Part shown: positions 19,552 through 28,767 of the stretch, one piece after another
Layout: the number at the start of each line of letters is the position of its first letter
Numbering within the stretch: the first letter of the stretch is position 1
Origin: Winogradskyella haliclonae
Lineage (GTDB): Bacteria; Bacteroidota; Bacteroidia; Flavobacteriales; Flavobacteriaceae
Direction: 5' to 3'
DNA length: 64,000 nucleotides
Assembly (NCBI RefSeq): GCF_014635865.1
Contig: NZ_BMDQ01000002.1
Span: forward strand, 248,001-312,000
Translations under genes and position numbers: made by a program
Notes under the pieces: model-generated
What the model saw: the letters and a program-made list of their open reading frames with translations, nothing else
What the model was told of the DNA's origin: nothing
Database searches by the model: none

Positions 19552-20566
19552 TTAATTTCTTTTCTAAATCGTTTATATTTTTCACAATCTTAGGCAGATT
19601 CTTAAAATGCACATAAGATTTATTATAATCGCCATAAGCTAAAGCTGGAGAACCCTGAAGCACTTCATCATCTTTAATACTTCTTCCAATACCAGACTGA
19701 GCTTGTACTCTAACATTATTACCTATTGTAATATGTCCTACGATACCAACTTGTCCGCCAATTTGGCAATTTTCACCTATTTTGGTCGACCCGGCAATAC
19801 CAGTTTGCGCAGCAATAACGGTATTCTTACCAATTTCAACATTATGCGCAATCTGTATTTGGTTATCTAACTTAACACCTCTTCGTATTACAGTTGACCC
19901 TAAAGTAGCTCTGTCTATAGTCGTGCCAGCTCCAATATCTACATTATCTTCTAAAATAACATTACCTATTTGTGGTACTTTGGAATATTCACCATTCTCA
20001 TCAGGCGCAAAACCAAAGCCATCAGCACCAATAATTGCCCCAGAGTTAATAACACAGTTATTACCAATGACGCATTCCGAATATATTTTACCGCCAGAAA
20101 AGACAATTGTGTTATCGCCAATAGTAACATTATCTCCAATATAAGAATTAGGAAATATCTTTACATTGTCTCCTAGTTTTACATTGTTACCGATATAAGA
20201 AAACGCTCCTAAATATATATTTTCACCAACTTTAGCAGATTCTGAAACATAAGATGGGTTTTCTATTCCAGACTTATTTAGCTTTATTTGATTATAATAC
20301 TCTAATAATTTTGTAAACGCTTTGTAGGCATCCTCAACTTTTATCAAAGTTGTTGATAAATCTTCTTCAGGTTCAAAATCTGAATTTACTATGGTTATAG
20401 ATGCTTTTGTAGTATATATATAAGGCTTGTATTTTGGATTTGCTAAAAAGGTTAAAGAGCCTTCTGTACCTTCTTCTATTTTAGATAAGGTAGAAACTTC
20501 AACATTTGAGTCTCCAATTACTGTTCCTTCTAAAATACCGGCTATCTGTTCTGCTGTAAATTTCAA
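19538..20566 (-). CDS. lpxD: LpxD: UDP-3-O-acylglucosamine N-acyltransferase
   Basis: LpxD transfers the second, N-linked hydroxyacyl chain in lipid A synthesis. At 342 residues it has full family length: an N-terminal nucleotide-binding domain (about 1-100), a hexapeptide beta-helix (about 105-310) with the catalytic His in [12 protein letters not shown], then QTGIAGS, and a C-terminal helix. It leads the cluster lpxD - lpxC/fabZ - lpxA - efp. The Met chosen begins [13 protein letters not shown], a standard LpxD start. Confidence 0.95.
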   Translation of the reverse strand: MKFTAEQIAGILEGTVIGDSNVEVSTLSKIEEGTEGSLTFLANPKYKPYIYTTKASITIVNSDFEPEEDLSTTLIKVEDAYKAFTKLLEYYNQIKLNKSGIENPSYVSESAKVGENIYLGAFSYIGNNVKLGDNVKIFPNSYIGDNVTIGDNTIVFSGGKIYSECVIGNNCVINSGAIIGADGFGFAPDENGEYSKVPQIGNVILEDNVDIGAGTTIDRATLGSTVIRRGVKLDNQIQIAHNVEIGKNTVIAAQTGIAGSTKIGENCQIGGQVGIVGHITIGNNVRVQAQSGIGRSIKDDEVLQGSPALAYGDYNKSYVHFKNLPKIVKNINDLEKKLNGDS

Positions 20567-20615
20567 CTGTCTTGTTTAAGCTTATGGTTGGTCTGGCAAA
20601 AATAGAAAAAATGTC

Positions 20616-21842
20616 TTACATTTTGTTTTTAGGGTAACAGATATAATATTTAGTTACAGGTTTGCTCAAAGCATTAAGGTTTAATTGGTCCGAAACCTTT
20701 ATAATATCCTTAACTTTTCCTGTTTTAAACAATATATTTATCTGCTCTTTGGATTTTTTATAAGCTTGATTTGTAATTTTTCCATTAAAAACAAAATAAT
20801 TTGCCTCAGCATTTGTGATATTATATTCAGCCATTAAAGCCTCTTTATGAGCTTTTAAACTCGATGCCTTAATAGGTTTGTTTTTTATTTTAATTTTTAA
20901 CAAATCTCTGTTGATTATGATGTCGCATAAATTTTTAAGCACAAAATCATCGTGGTATTGCCATGATTTCATTGCAGAGACAATATCATAATCATCTAAT
21001 CTTGAAAAAATCTCTAAGCTATCGTTATTAAAGTTAGATAGATTAATGTCATTTTTAAGAAAATACGCTAATGGCGCACTCGCTTCAAGATTTACGCCAG
21101 TTTTCACCAATTCTTTAGCTCTTTGCAGTACACGTGTAAGCATTTGCTCAGCTACTAGTCCTGTTTTATGTAAGTATACTTGCCAATACATAAAACGGCG
21201 AGCAATTAAGAACTTTTCAACACTATAAATTCCTTTTTCTTCAATAACCAATTCATCATTAATAACATTGAGCATAGTTATTAAACGCTCACTATTAATA
21301 TTTCCTTCTGCTACGCCAGTATAAAAACTATCTCGTTTTAGGTAGTCTGCCCTATCCATATCTAGCTGACTTGAAATCAACTGACACATAAAACGCCTAT
21401 GATATTCACCTTTAAATATTTCTATAGCTAAGGTTAAACTTCCGTTAAATTCTGAATTTAATTTCTCCATAAAAGCCAACGAAATTTCTTCATGGGAAAT
21501 CTCATTTACAATACTATGTTCCATAGCATGAGAAAAAGGACCATGCCCAATATCATGTAATAAAATAGCAACATAAAGTGCGGTTTCTTCATCATCAGAA
21601 ATTGTAACATCTTTAAAACGAAGTACATTGACCGCTTTTTGCATAAGATACATACTACCTAGTGCATGATGAAAACGTGTATGATGTGCGCCAGGATATA
21701 CCAAATACGACATACCCATTTGACTAATACGTCTTAAACGCTGGAAGTATTTGTGCTCAATTAAATCAAAAACAAGCGTGTTAGGGATTGTAATAAAACC
21801 GTAAATTGGGTCGTTAAATATTTTAAGTTTGTTATTTGGCAA
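20616..21842 (-). CDS. HD-domain phosphohydrolase
   Basis: The 408-residue protein carries an HD metal-dependent phosphohydrolase domain. The first metal His is in HHTRFHHALGS (about 53-62), and HDIGHGPFSH (about 96-105) supplies the HD pair. This is the pattern of dNTP triphosphohydrolase-like proteins such as YdhJ and SAMHD1 relatives. The N-terminus KIFNDPIYGFITIP is typical of this subgroup. The substrate is probably a nucleotide but cannot be set from sequence. It is divergent from porX, with only 35 bp between the starts. Confidence 0.85.
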   Translation of the reverse strand: MPNNKLKIFNDPIYGFITIPNTLVFDLIEHKYFQRLRRISQMGMSYLVYPGAHHTRFHHALGSMYLMQKAVNVLRFKDVTISDDEETALYVAILLHDIGHGPFSHAMEHSIVNEISHEEISLAFMEKLNSEFNGSLTLAIEIFKGEYHRRFMCQLISSQLDMDRADYLKRDSFYTGVAEGNINSERLITMLNVINDELVIEEKGIYSVEKFLIARRFMYWQVYLHKTGLVAEQMLTRVLQRAKELVKTGVNLEASAPLAYFLKNDINLSNFNNDSLEIFSRLDDYDIVSAMKSWQYHDDFVLKNLCDIIINRDLLKIKIKNKPIKASSLKAHKEALMAEYNITNAEANYFVFNGKITNQAYKKSKEQINILFKTGKVKDIIKVSDQLNLNALSKPVTKYYICYPKNKM

Positions 21843-21877
21843 ACGTTAGAAATTTATTAATCAAAAAACAAATATAC

Positions 21878-23431
21878 ATGAACACTATAAATATTCTTTG
21901 GGTAGATGATGAAATTGACCTTTTAAAACCTCATATTCTCTTTTTGGAGAAGAAGGAATACAATGTCTCTACCTGTCAAAGTGGTACTGAAGCCTTAGAA
22001 GTTATAGGTGATACTAACTTTGATATTGTGTTCTTAGATGAAAATATGCCCGGGCTTACTGGTCTTGAAACTCTTAATGAATTGAAAGAACGTCGGCCAA
22101 ATCTTCCTGTAGTTATGATTACCAAAAGTGAGGAAGAATATATTATGGAAGAAGCTATTGGTAGCAAAATTGCAGATTATTTGATTAAACCTGTAAATCC
22201 TAATCAGATATTATTGAGTTTAAAAAAGAATTTAGACCACTCACGCTTAATTTCTGAAAAGACAACCTCTAATTATCAGCAAGAATTTAGAAAGATTGCT
22301 ATGGATTTGTCTATGGTAAACTCTTATGAAGAATGGGCAGACCTCTATCAAAAACTAATTTATTGGGAGTTAGAGCTTGAAAACATTGAAGATATTGGCA
22401 TGACTCAAATATTGGAATCTCAAAAGAATGAAGCCAATTCTCAGTTTGGTAAGTTTATAGAAAAAAATTACACTGATTGGTTTCAACCTGGTGCGGATGC
22501 ACCACTAATGTCGCACAATCTATTTAAAGAAAAAGTAGTTCCAGAGCTTAGTGATAAGCAACCAACACTCTTAGTAGTTATTGATAATTTACGTTATGAT
22601 CAATGGCGTGCTTTTGAGCCTATTGTAAATAATTATTACAAAAAAGCTTCAGAAACGTCGTTTTATAGTATTCTACCGACTGCAACGCAATATGCGCGTA
22701 ACGCTATATTTTCAGGCCTAATGCCAAGTGATATGGAAAAATTATTTCCGCAGTATTGGAAGAATGACACAGATGAAGGTGGAAAAAATATGCATGAAGA
22801 AGATTTTCTACGTGAACAATTAAAACGCTTGGGCTTATCGCATATTAGCTACTCTTATAATAAAATTACAAGCCTCAAAGGTGGAAAAAAGCTGGTAGAC
22901 AATTTTAAAAGTTTAAAGGACAATAACCTAAATGTTGTGGTTTATAATTTTGTTGATATGCTTTCGCATTCTAAAACAGAAATGGAAGTGGTTAAAGAGT
23001 TGGCTTCTAATGATAAAGCGTATCGCTCATTAACTCAAAGTTGGTTTAAAAACTCGCCATTATTAGAAATGATTCAGTTATCACAGCAACTGGGATTTAA
23101 ATTAATCTTAACTACAGATCATGGAACCATTAATGTATCTGCACCTACAAAGGTTATTGGAGATAGAGATACGAGTCTAAATTTACGCTATAAAACTGGT
23201 AGAAGCTTAACATATCAAGACAAAGATGTTTTAGCAATCAAAGACCCAAAATCTATTCATTTACCATCCATTACGATGAGTAGTTCTTTTATTTTTGCGA
23301 AAAACGACTTGTTTCTTGCTTACCCAAATAACTTTAATCATTATGTCAGTTATTATCGTAACACATACCAGCATGGTGGTGTCTCATTAGAAGAAATGAT
23401 AATTCCATTTGTCGTTTTGGACCCTAAATAA
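21878..23431 (+). CDS. porX: PorX: response regulator with PglZ/alkaline-phosphatase-like output domain
   Basis: PorX, with the sensor PorY, controls type IX secretion genes in Bacteroidota, and its output domain has phosphodiesterase activity in studied relatives. From the Met at 21878 (MNTINILWVDDEID) it is 517 residues. I reject the 14 extra codons upstream because they overlap the divergent HD gene. The receiver domain (about 1-120) has DD at 10-11, the phospho-Asp at 54 (VFLDENMPG) and Lys104. The PglZ-type domain shows VVIDNLRYDQW, ATQYARNAIFSG, LILTTDHGT and QHGGVSLEEMIIP. This fits with the T9SS-sorted protease near the window start. Confidence 0.93.
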   Translation: MNTINILWVDDEIDLLKPHILFLEKKEYNVSTCQSGTEALEVIGDTNFDIVFLDENMPGLTGLETLNELKERRPNLPVVMITKSEEEYIMEEAIGSKIADYLIKPVNPNQILLSLKKNLDHSRLISEKTTSNYQQEFRKIAMDLSMVNSYEEWADLYQKLIYWELELENIEDIGMTQILESQKNEANSQFGKFIEKNYTDWFQPGADAPLMSHNLFKEKVVPELSDKQPTLLVVIDNLRYDQWRAFEPIVNNYYKKASETSFYSILPTATQYARNAIFSGLMPSDMEKLFPQYWKNDTDEGGKNMHEEDFLREQLKRLGLSHISYSYNKITSLKGGKKLVDNFKSLKDNNLNVVVYNFVDMLSHSKTEMEVVKELASNDKAYRSLTQSWFKNSPLLEMIQLSQQLGFKLILTTDHGTINVSAPTKVIGDRDTSLNLRYKTGRSLTYQDKDVLAIKDPKSIHLPSITMSSSFIFAKNDLFLAYPNNFNHYVSYYRNTYQHGGVSLEEMIIPFVVLDPK

Positions 23432-23526
23432 ATCCATGTAAGGCATAAAAATCCGATGAAATACACTTTTTTCTAGGTTTTTTGATAATTTATCTGTAAT
23501 ATTGCCATGTTTCATACTATGAAATT

Positions 23527-23970
23527 TTGGACACAAGACAATACATATACAATTTAGAGGACATAGATGTTATTGCATCAAAGGTTTTAGAACAATTAAA
23601 TTCTAAGGTTGTACTGTTTAATGGAAACATGGGAGCAGGCAAAACCACGCTTGTAAAGGCTTTGCTAAAAGCTATGAAGAGTGAAGATAGTGTTACTAGC
23701 CCAACGTTTTCAATTGTCAATGAATATCAAATCCCAAATGATAGCGTTTATCATTTTGATTTTTACAGGATAGAAGATATTGAAGAAGCATATAATTTTG
23801 GAATTGAAGATTATTTTGCGACAAATCATTGGTTATTTATAGAATGGTCAGAACGCGTTGCTTCTCTAATACCAGATGATGTTTGCATAGTTGATATTTC
23901 TATTGAAAGTCCTATAAAAAGAGCCCTCAAATTAACTATAGATACAAATCAATTAACCGAAACTATGTAA
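23527..23970 (+). CDS. tsaE: TsaE: tRNA threonylcarbamoyladenosine synthesis ATPase
   Basis: TsaE is the small ATPase that, with TsaB and TsaD, makes the t6A modification on ANN-decoding tRNAs. The 147-residue protein has the Walker A motif GNMGAGKTTL (about 33-42), the TSPTFSIVNEY switch and the conserved FIEWSERV. No in-frame ATG exists before Walker A. The only reasonable start is TTG at 23527, since an in-frame stop lies at 23497. A nearby ATG at 23519 is in another frame and stops after 12 codons. Confidence 0.92.
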   Translation: MDTRQYIYNLEDIDVIASKVLEQLNSKVVLFNGNMGAGKTTLVKALLKAMKSEDSVTSPTFSIVNEYQIPNDSVYHFDFYRIEDIEEAYNFGIEDYFATNHWLFIEWSERVASLIPDDVCIVDISIESPIKRALKLTIDTNQLTETM

Positions 23971-24101
23971 TAAAGCAGCTAAAAATAACATACTAATTAC
24001 TACTAAAACGAGTATAGCTATTACGGGTTTTCCGTAATTAAAAAATTAAAATTCATCGGATTTTAACACAAAGTGGTTTCATCTAGAGTGTCAACTGACC
24101 T

Positions 24102-24109
24102 TAAATTTG
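24102..24109 (+). promoter_or_regulatory. Candidate -7 promoter element for the small secreted peptide gene
   Basis: TAAATTTG matches TAnnTTTG and lies 32 bases before the ATG at 24142. It would drive both the 47-residue peptide and the overlapping membrane protein. Confidence 0.45.
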
Positions 24110-24141
24110 TACCATAATTAATTAATTAAATCCCTTGAATT

Positions 24142-24285
24142 ATGAAAAGTAAAAAATTAATTTTAGCTATTGCTATTTTTGGTGGTATGTTGTTCACTGC
24201 AGAAGCAACTAATATCATTGATTTAGATGGACAAACTAAAACAGAAATCAAAAAGAAGAAAAGAAAACTCGTTGAACACGGGTAA
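24142..24285 (+). CDS. Small secreted peptide (47 aa)
   Basis: This short frame encodes 47 residues. It has a convincing signal peptide (MKSKKLILAIAIFGGMLF, cleavage near TAEA) and a short, very basic mature tail (EIKKKKRKLVEHG). A good -7 promoter element lies 32 bases upstream. The last 59 bases overlap the next gene in a different frame. I do not recognise a named family; a mature secreted peptide of about 25 residues is the straightforward reading. It could also be a leader that tunes translation of the downstream membrane protein. Confidence 0.5.
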   Translation: MKSKKLILAIAIFGGMLFTAEATNIIDLDGQTKTEIKKKKRKLVEHG

Positions 24286-24781
24286 ACAAAAATTAAGTAA
24301 AAGTGCTATTGTTGGTACTGTAGTATCAACAATAATTGCTTCTACTCCTTTAATTTATTCTTTACATGAAAGTGTCCCTACCACAGAAGTATGGGACACT
24401 TTTTTATTTACATATAAAAGTGGTTTTTGGGAAGATGCACAATATGCCATGTGGGTTTTTACTGGAAAGTTCCTCCCATTACTATTTCTTATAATATGGT
24501 TCTTTACTTGCCGACACTGGTGGTATCATGTTCTTCTTGTGCCAATAGTAATGTATATTTTACAAATTGTTAATAGCTATAGGGCTGAAGTAGAATATAT
24601 AGATGAAAACCAAATACTAACTTTGCTTCCTATACTTGTAATTATTGTGCCTTCAATTTATTTGATTAGAGCCCAAATGTTTAATAAAATAAATTATGCT
24701 GATAAAACAATGGAAGAATTAGAGGCAGAGTTTATGCTAAAGCCCAAAACACTTTGGGGCAAGATTAAGCAGTATTTTTAG
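24227..24781 (+). CDS. Integral membrane protein of unknown function
   Basis: The 184-residue protein has a basic N-terminus (1-25, rich in Lys and Arg) and four likely membrane segments (about 27-46, 78-92, 98-114 and 131-147). The inter-helix motif FFTCRHWWYH lies between the second and third, and the C-terminal cytoplasmic tail contains MEELEAEFMLKPK. The only Met start, at 24227, lies inside the upstream peptide gene, so the two genes overlap out of frame by 59 bases. A TTG at 24272 is an alternative start. I recognise no named domain. Confidence 0.7.
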   Translation: MDKLKQKSKRRKENSLNTGKQKLSKSAIVGTVVSTIIASTPLIYSLHESVPTTEVWDTFLFTYKSGFWEDAQYAMWVFTGKFLPLLFLIIWFFTCRHWWYHVLLVPIVMYILQIVNSYRAEVEYIDENQILTLLPILVIIVPSIYLIRAQMFNKINYADKTMEELEAEFMLKPKTLWGKIKQYF

Positions 24782-24845
24782 CGTTAATCTCGTAAAGTTT
24801 TATTTTTATTTGTAATTTGAGTTATCAAACCAATTAGTCAACTTA

Positions 24846-26039
24846 ATGAGTAAATCGCCGTTTACTAAAGCACAACTCTTACCACAAGAAGAAACTCTAG
24901 AGATTTTAAAGCAAAAAGGTGAGCTTTTTATAGGCATCCCTAAAGAAACATCATTTCAAGAAAGACGTGTTTGTTTAACACCTGATGCCGTTTCTGCTTT
25001 GACAGCTAATGGACACCGTGTTATGGTTGAGTCAGGAGCAGGTAATGGCGCAAATTTTAAAGACAAAAATTATAGCGATGCTGGCGCAGAGGTTACGAAA
25101 GATACTACAAAAGTTTTCTCCTGCCCTATTTTACTTAAGGTAGAACCACCATCAATAGATGAGATTAAGCTCATTAATCCGCAAACCATATTAATTTCAG
25201 CCTTACAGCTCAAAACGCAAAATAAAGATTACTTTAAAACTTTAGCAGAAAAACGTATCACCGCTTTTGCCTTCGAGTTTATTAAAGACGAAGATGGTGC
25301 ATACCCTGCAGTACGCTCTTTAAGTGAAATCGCAGGAACTGCATCAGTACTTATTGCTTCAGAATTGTTATCAAATGTCAATGGCGGTAATGGCTTAATG
25401 ATGGGGAACATTAATGGTGTTCCACCTACAGAAATTGTTATTCTTGGCGCAGGAACTGTTGGCGAATTTGCTGCACGTTCTGCTATTGGATTAGGAGCAA
25501 ATATTAAAGTTTTTGATAATTCTATTACCAAGTTGAGATGCTTACAATCTAATCTCAATCAAACTATCTACACATCTACCATGCAGCCAAAAAATGTTTT
25601 AAAAGCTTTAAAACGTTGTGATGTTGCTATTGGTGCGGTACGTGGCAATAACCGTTCTCCAATAGTTGTTACTCAGTCTATGGTTGATAATATGAAACCT
25701 GGAGCGGTTGTAATCGATGTAAGTATAGATATGGGTGGTTGTTTTGAAACTAGTGAAGTAACTACACATGACCATCCTACATTTGAGTATAATGGTGTTA
25801 CACATTATTGTGTACCTAACATTCCTGCTAGATACTCTAGAACTGCATCGGTGTCAATAAGTAATATTTTTACACCTTATTTACTAGAAATTGGAGAAAA
25901 CGGTGGTATAGAAAATACCTTAAGATTTGATAAAGGTTTGCGACATGGTTTGTATTTTTACCACGGTATTTTAACTAATAAATCTGTTGCTGATTGGTTT
26001 GGCTTAGATTTTAGTGATGCCAACTTGTTGATTTTTTAA
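24846..26039 (+). CDS. ald: Alanine dehydrogenase
   Basis: This is an NAD-dependent enzyme of the alanine dehydrogenase / PNT family, interconverting alanine with pyruvate and ammonia. The 397-residue protein shows the N-terminal GIPKETSFQERRVCLTPDAV, the substrate-side EFIKDEDGAYPAVRSLSEIAG, and the Rossmann motif LGAGTVGEFAARSAIGLGA (about residues 200-218). The C-terminal MGGCFETS and NIPARYSRTASVS follow. It is longer at the N-terminus than Bacillus Ald (about 370), which I believe is normal in flavobacteria. An AGCS alanine transporter is encoded 29 kb away in the same window. Confidence 0.9.
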   Translation: MSKSPFTKAQLLPQEETLEILKQKGELFIGIPKETSFQERRVCLTPDAVSALTANGHRVMVESGAGNGANFKDKNYSDAGAEVTKDTTKVFSCPILLKVEPPSIDEIKLINPQTILISALQLKTQNKDYFKTLAEKRITAFAFEFIKDEDGAYPAVRSLSEIAGTASVLIASELLSNVNGGNGLMMGNINGVPPTEIVILGAGTVGEFAARSAIGLGANIKVFDNSITKLRCLQSNLNQTIYTSTMQPKNVLKALKRCDVAIGAVRGNNRSPIVVTQSMVDNMKPGAVVIDVSIDMGGCFETSEVTTHDHPTFEYNGVTHYCVPNIPARYSRTASVSISNIFTPYLLEIGENGGIENTLRFDKGLRHGLYFYHGILTNKSVADWFGLDFSDANLLIF

Positions 26040-26054
26040 ACACATTTTTCATAT

Positions 26055-26429
26055 ATGAAATTTATACAACGTCTAAGTTACTACCTTGGTGGTTTTGCTT
26101 TAGGATTAATTATTCTTATGTTTTTTCTTAACGGAAAAGATGCCTCCTGTGATTATGGTCCAAATGCACGGACTGTAAAAAATATCAGCTCTAAAAAACT
26201 ATCATATTCAGATAATGTTTCTATAGAAATCAATAGACAAACTTTAGATTCAACTGTTATAAAACAATTGATACAATATGGTGATGTGAACTTTTCGGAA
26301 AGTGATACAAAAGCAGAACCTTGTAAAGTCTACCAAATAGAAAATACCTATAAAAAAAGAGAAGTGGTACTGCGTATTAAGAATTGTAGTTTAGTTGCTA
26401 CAATTCTTGATTTTAAAATAGAAAATTAA
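26055..26429 (+). CDS. DUF4258-type membrane-anchored protein
   Basis: This 124-residue protein has one N-terminal membrane segment (about 8-26) and an extracytoplasmic domain. The domain contains CDYGPNARTVKNI, a middle CKVYQIENTYKKREVV and a single Cys in IKNCSLVATI. This matches the small flavobacterial proteins usually labelled DUF4258, of unknown function. It lies 15 bp after the alanine dehydrogenase gene and its stop codon overlaps that of the convergent proline dehydrogenase gene by 4 bp. Confidence 0.72.
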   Translation: MKFIQRLSYYLGGFALGLIILMFFLNGKDASCDYGPNARTVKNISSKKLSYSDNVSIEINRQTLDSTVIKQLIQYGDVNFSESDTKAEPCKVYQIENTYKKREVVLRIKNCSLVATILDFKIEN

Positions 26430-27598
26430 AGCTTTCTACGTTTACGTTCTGTTTTAATCAATTCTAATTCTCTATTTGTTTGCCCTGCAACAGACGTATT
26501 TTCTTCAGCACGCCTTATTAAATAAGGCATCACATCTTTTACAGGGCCAAATGGCAAATATTTAGCTACATTATAACCTTGCTCAGCGAGATTAAAACTT
26601 ATATGATCACTCATACCATAGAGTTGTCCAAACCATACGTTATTGTCTGATTTGCTTATACTCAACTCTTTCATAATAGATATAGCTAAATAGCAGCTAT
26701 GCTCATTATGAGTACCTATAAATATTGATATATCAAGATTATTTTTTAGAATATAAGTAAGTCCATTATTAAAATTATCATCTGTAATAGCTTTTGTTTC
26801 ACAGATAGGAGATGCATAGCTCATTTCTTCTGCCCTTGCTCGTTCCTTTTCCATATATGCACCACGTACTATCTTCATACCAATTTTAAAATTATTAGCC
26901 TTAGCGCGTTTGTGCAACTCTTTTAGATAATCTAGTCTATCCCAACGGTAAAGCTGCAATGTATTATAAACAATTGCCTTTTCTGTATTGTATGCTCTCA
27001 TCATATCTTCAACCAAATCATCTGCAGCAGTTTGCATCCAACTTTCTTCACCATCAATCAGTACTTCGACATCTTTTTCTTTTGAAGCACGACAAACATT
27101 ATGAAAACGCTCTACGACTCTATCCCATTCTTCTTGTTCTTCTGGAGAAAGCTGAATGCCTTCGGATTTCTTTTCGTATAAATAAAAACGACCAAAAGCC
27201 GTGGGCTTAAAGACGACAATTGGCATAGAATCTCGCTCATCACAGAAATCTACAATCTTCAATATTTTTTTTAGTGCATCATCAAATTGCGCCTCTGACT
27301 CTTTTCCTTCTACAGAATAATCCAAAACTGAACTAACGCCTTTTGTATACATCTTTTCTATAGCCGGCAAACAATCTTCTTCATTAACACCACCGCAAAA
27401 ATGATCAAAAACTGTTGAGCGGATAAGACCTTCAACTGGAAGGCTAGCATTTATAGCAAACTTTGTAACCGCAGTACCAATTCGCACCAAAGGTTCTTTG
27501 GATATCATTTTAAATAAAAAGTAGGCACGTTCTAATTGAGAATCTGACTTTAATGAAAAAGCTGTTTTGGTATTATTAAACAGAGTATTTTTGCTCAT
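26426..27598 (-). CDS. Proline dehydrogenase
   Basis: This FAD-linked proline dehydrogenase of 390 residues oxidises proline to pyrroline-5-carboxylate, feeding glutamate. The TIM-barrel PRODH domain shows FCGGVNEEDC, the VLDYSVEGKE strand, NTLQLYRWDRLDYL, KIVRGAYMEKERARA (FAD and substrate region) and the C-terminal YLIRRAEENTS, whose Arg pair binds the proline carboxylate. It is a stand-alone PRODH, not fused to the P5C dehydrogenase as in PutA, and that partner is not in the window. Confidence 0.92.
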   Translation of the reverse strand: MSKNTLFNNTKTAFSLKSDSQLERAYFLFKMISKEPLVRIGTAVTKFAINASLPVEGLIRSTVFDHFCGGVNEEDCLPAIEKMYTKGVSSVLDYSVEGKESEAQFDDALKKILKIVDFCDERDSMPIVVFKPTAFGRFYLYEKKSEGIQLSPEEQEEWDRVVERFHNVCRASKEKDVEVLIDGEESWMQTAADDLVEDMMRAYNTEKAIVYNTLQLYRWDRLDYLKELHKRAKANNFKIGMKIVRGAYMEKERARAEEMSYASPICETKAITDDNFNNGLTYILKNNLDISIFIGTHNEHSCYLAISIMKELSISKSDNNVWFGQLYGMSDHISFNLAEQGYNVAKYLPFGPVKDVMPYLIRRAEENTSVAGQTNRELELIKTERKRRKL

Positions 27599-27615
27599 CT
27601 ATAAGGTATTTGTAA

Positions 27616-27623
27616 CAAAAATA
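27616..27623 (-). promoter_or_regulatory. Candidate proline dehydrogenase promoter -7 element
   Basis: TATTTTTG on the minus strand matches TAnnTTTG and lies 17 bases before the ATG, which would give a very short leader. Confidence 0.4.
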
Positions 27624-27693
27624 AATATAACATTTCTTATTTTCTGAAAATAACACCCTATTTTCACAATCTCAAATTCAGCTTACAAGAATC

Positions 27694-28767
27694 ATGATAT
27701 CCATAACTACAAAAAATTCAGTAATTCATTTTAATTCAACTGTTTATACTGAATTAAACACCTATATAAAAGCACAAAACCCTTCAAAAATATTTATTCT
27801 AGTAGATACAAATACGCATGATTTATGTTTACCGCAGTTTATGGCTAACCTAGAATCTGGTGACATTGCTACAGAAGTTATGGAGATGCCTGAAGGCGAA
27901 GACCATAAAACTATTGATATATGTATGGGTGTTTGGGAAGCGATGTCTCAATATAATGCAGACCGAAAAAGTCTACTTATTAATTTAGGCGGTGGTGTTG
28001 TCACAGATTTAGGTGGCTTTGTAGCTAGTACATATATGCGTGGTATTGACTATATAAATGTTCCAACATCATTACTAGCCATGGTAGATGCATCTGTTGG
28101 TGGCAAAACAGGTGTTGACTTAGGGGTTTTAAAAAATCAAGTTGGTATCATTAGTGAAGGTGCTATGGTGCTTATAGATGTATCCTTTCTAAGCACATTA
28201 CCTCAAAATCAAATGGTTTCTGGATTTGCCGAAATGCTAAAGCATGGCTTAATCATCGATGCAGAATATTGGCACACATTGACACATCTAGAAGAGTTAG
28301 ACTTATCAGATTTGGATCAATTAATCTATGATTCTGTTATCATTAAAAACAAAGTAGTAACAGAAGACCCAACGGAGAAAGGACTCCGAAAAACTTTAAA
28401 TTATGGACATACGCTTGGTCATGCTATAGAAAGTTATTTTCTAGAACATGATGCGAAAACAACTTTACTACATGGTGAAGCTATTGCCATAGGTTTAATT
28501 TTAGAATCTTACATATCAACTAAGGTTTGTGGCTTACCAAATGAAGTTTTGGATGAAATTTCTGAAGGCGTTTTAAAAACCTTTGCTAAAATTGAATTTG
28601 AAGAAGTAGATTATAAACCAATAATTGAATTAATGAAGCATGATAAAAAGAATAGTCATGGCATCATTAAATTTGTATTGCTAGAAGCTATCGGAAAAGC
28701 AAAAATTGATTGTGAAGTGCCTAACGAGATTATTCTAGAGGCATTTACTTATTACAAAGCATTGTAA
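27694..28767 (+). CDS. aroB: AroB: 3-dehydroquinate synthase
   Basis: AroB converts DAHP to 3-dehydroquinate, the second step of the shikimate pathway, using NAD and a metal. The 357-residue protein has the NAD-binding LGGGVVTDLGGFVASTYMRGI (about 98-118), DASVGGKTGVD, KHGLIIDAEYW, and the metal-ligand segments NYGHTLGHAIES and LLHGEAIAIG. It is divergent from proline dehydrogenase and stands alone; no other aro gene is nearby. Confidence 0.95.
   Translation: MISITTKNSVIHFNSTVYTELNTYIKAQNPSKIFILVDTNTHDLCLPQFMANLESGDIATEVMEMPEGEDHKTIDICMGVWEAMSQYNADRKSLLINLGGGVVTDLGGFVASTYMRGIDYINVPTSLLAMVDASVGGKTGVDLGVLKNQVGIISEGAMVLIDVSFLSTLPQNQMVSGFAEMLKHGLIIDAEYWHTLTHLEELDLSDLDQLIYDSVIIKNKVVTEDPTEKGLRKTLNYGHTLGHAIESYFLEHDAKTTLLHGEAIAIGLILESYISTKVCGLPNEVLDEISEGVLKTFAKIEFEEVDYKPIIELMKHDKKNSHGIIKFVLLEAIGKAKIDCEVPNEIILEAFTYYKAL

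Noticed and set aside
19782-20144. 120-residue plus-strand frame rich in Pro and Ile inside lpxD
   Set aside because: Antisense to the hexapeptide repeats of lpxD; its regular look comes from the repeat codons.
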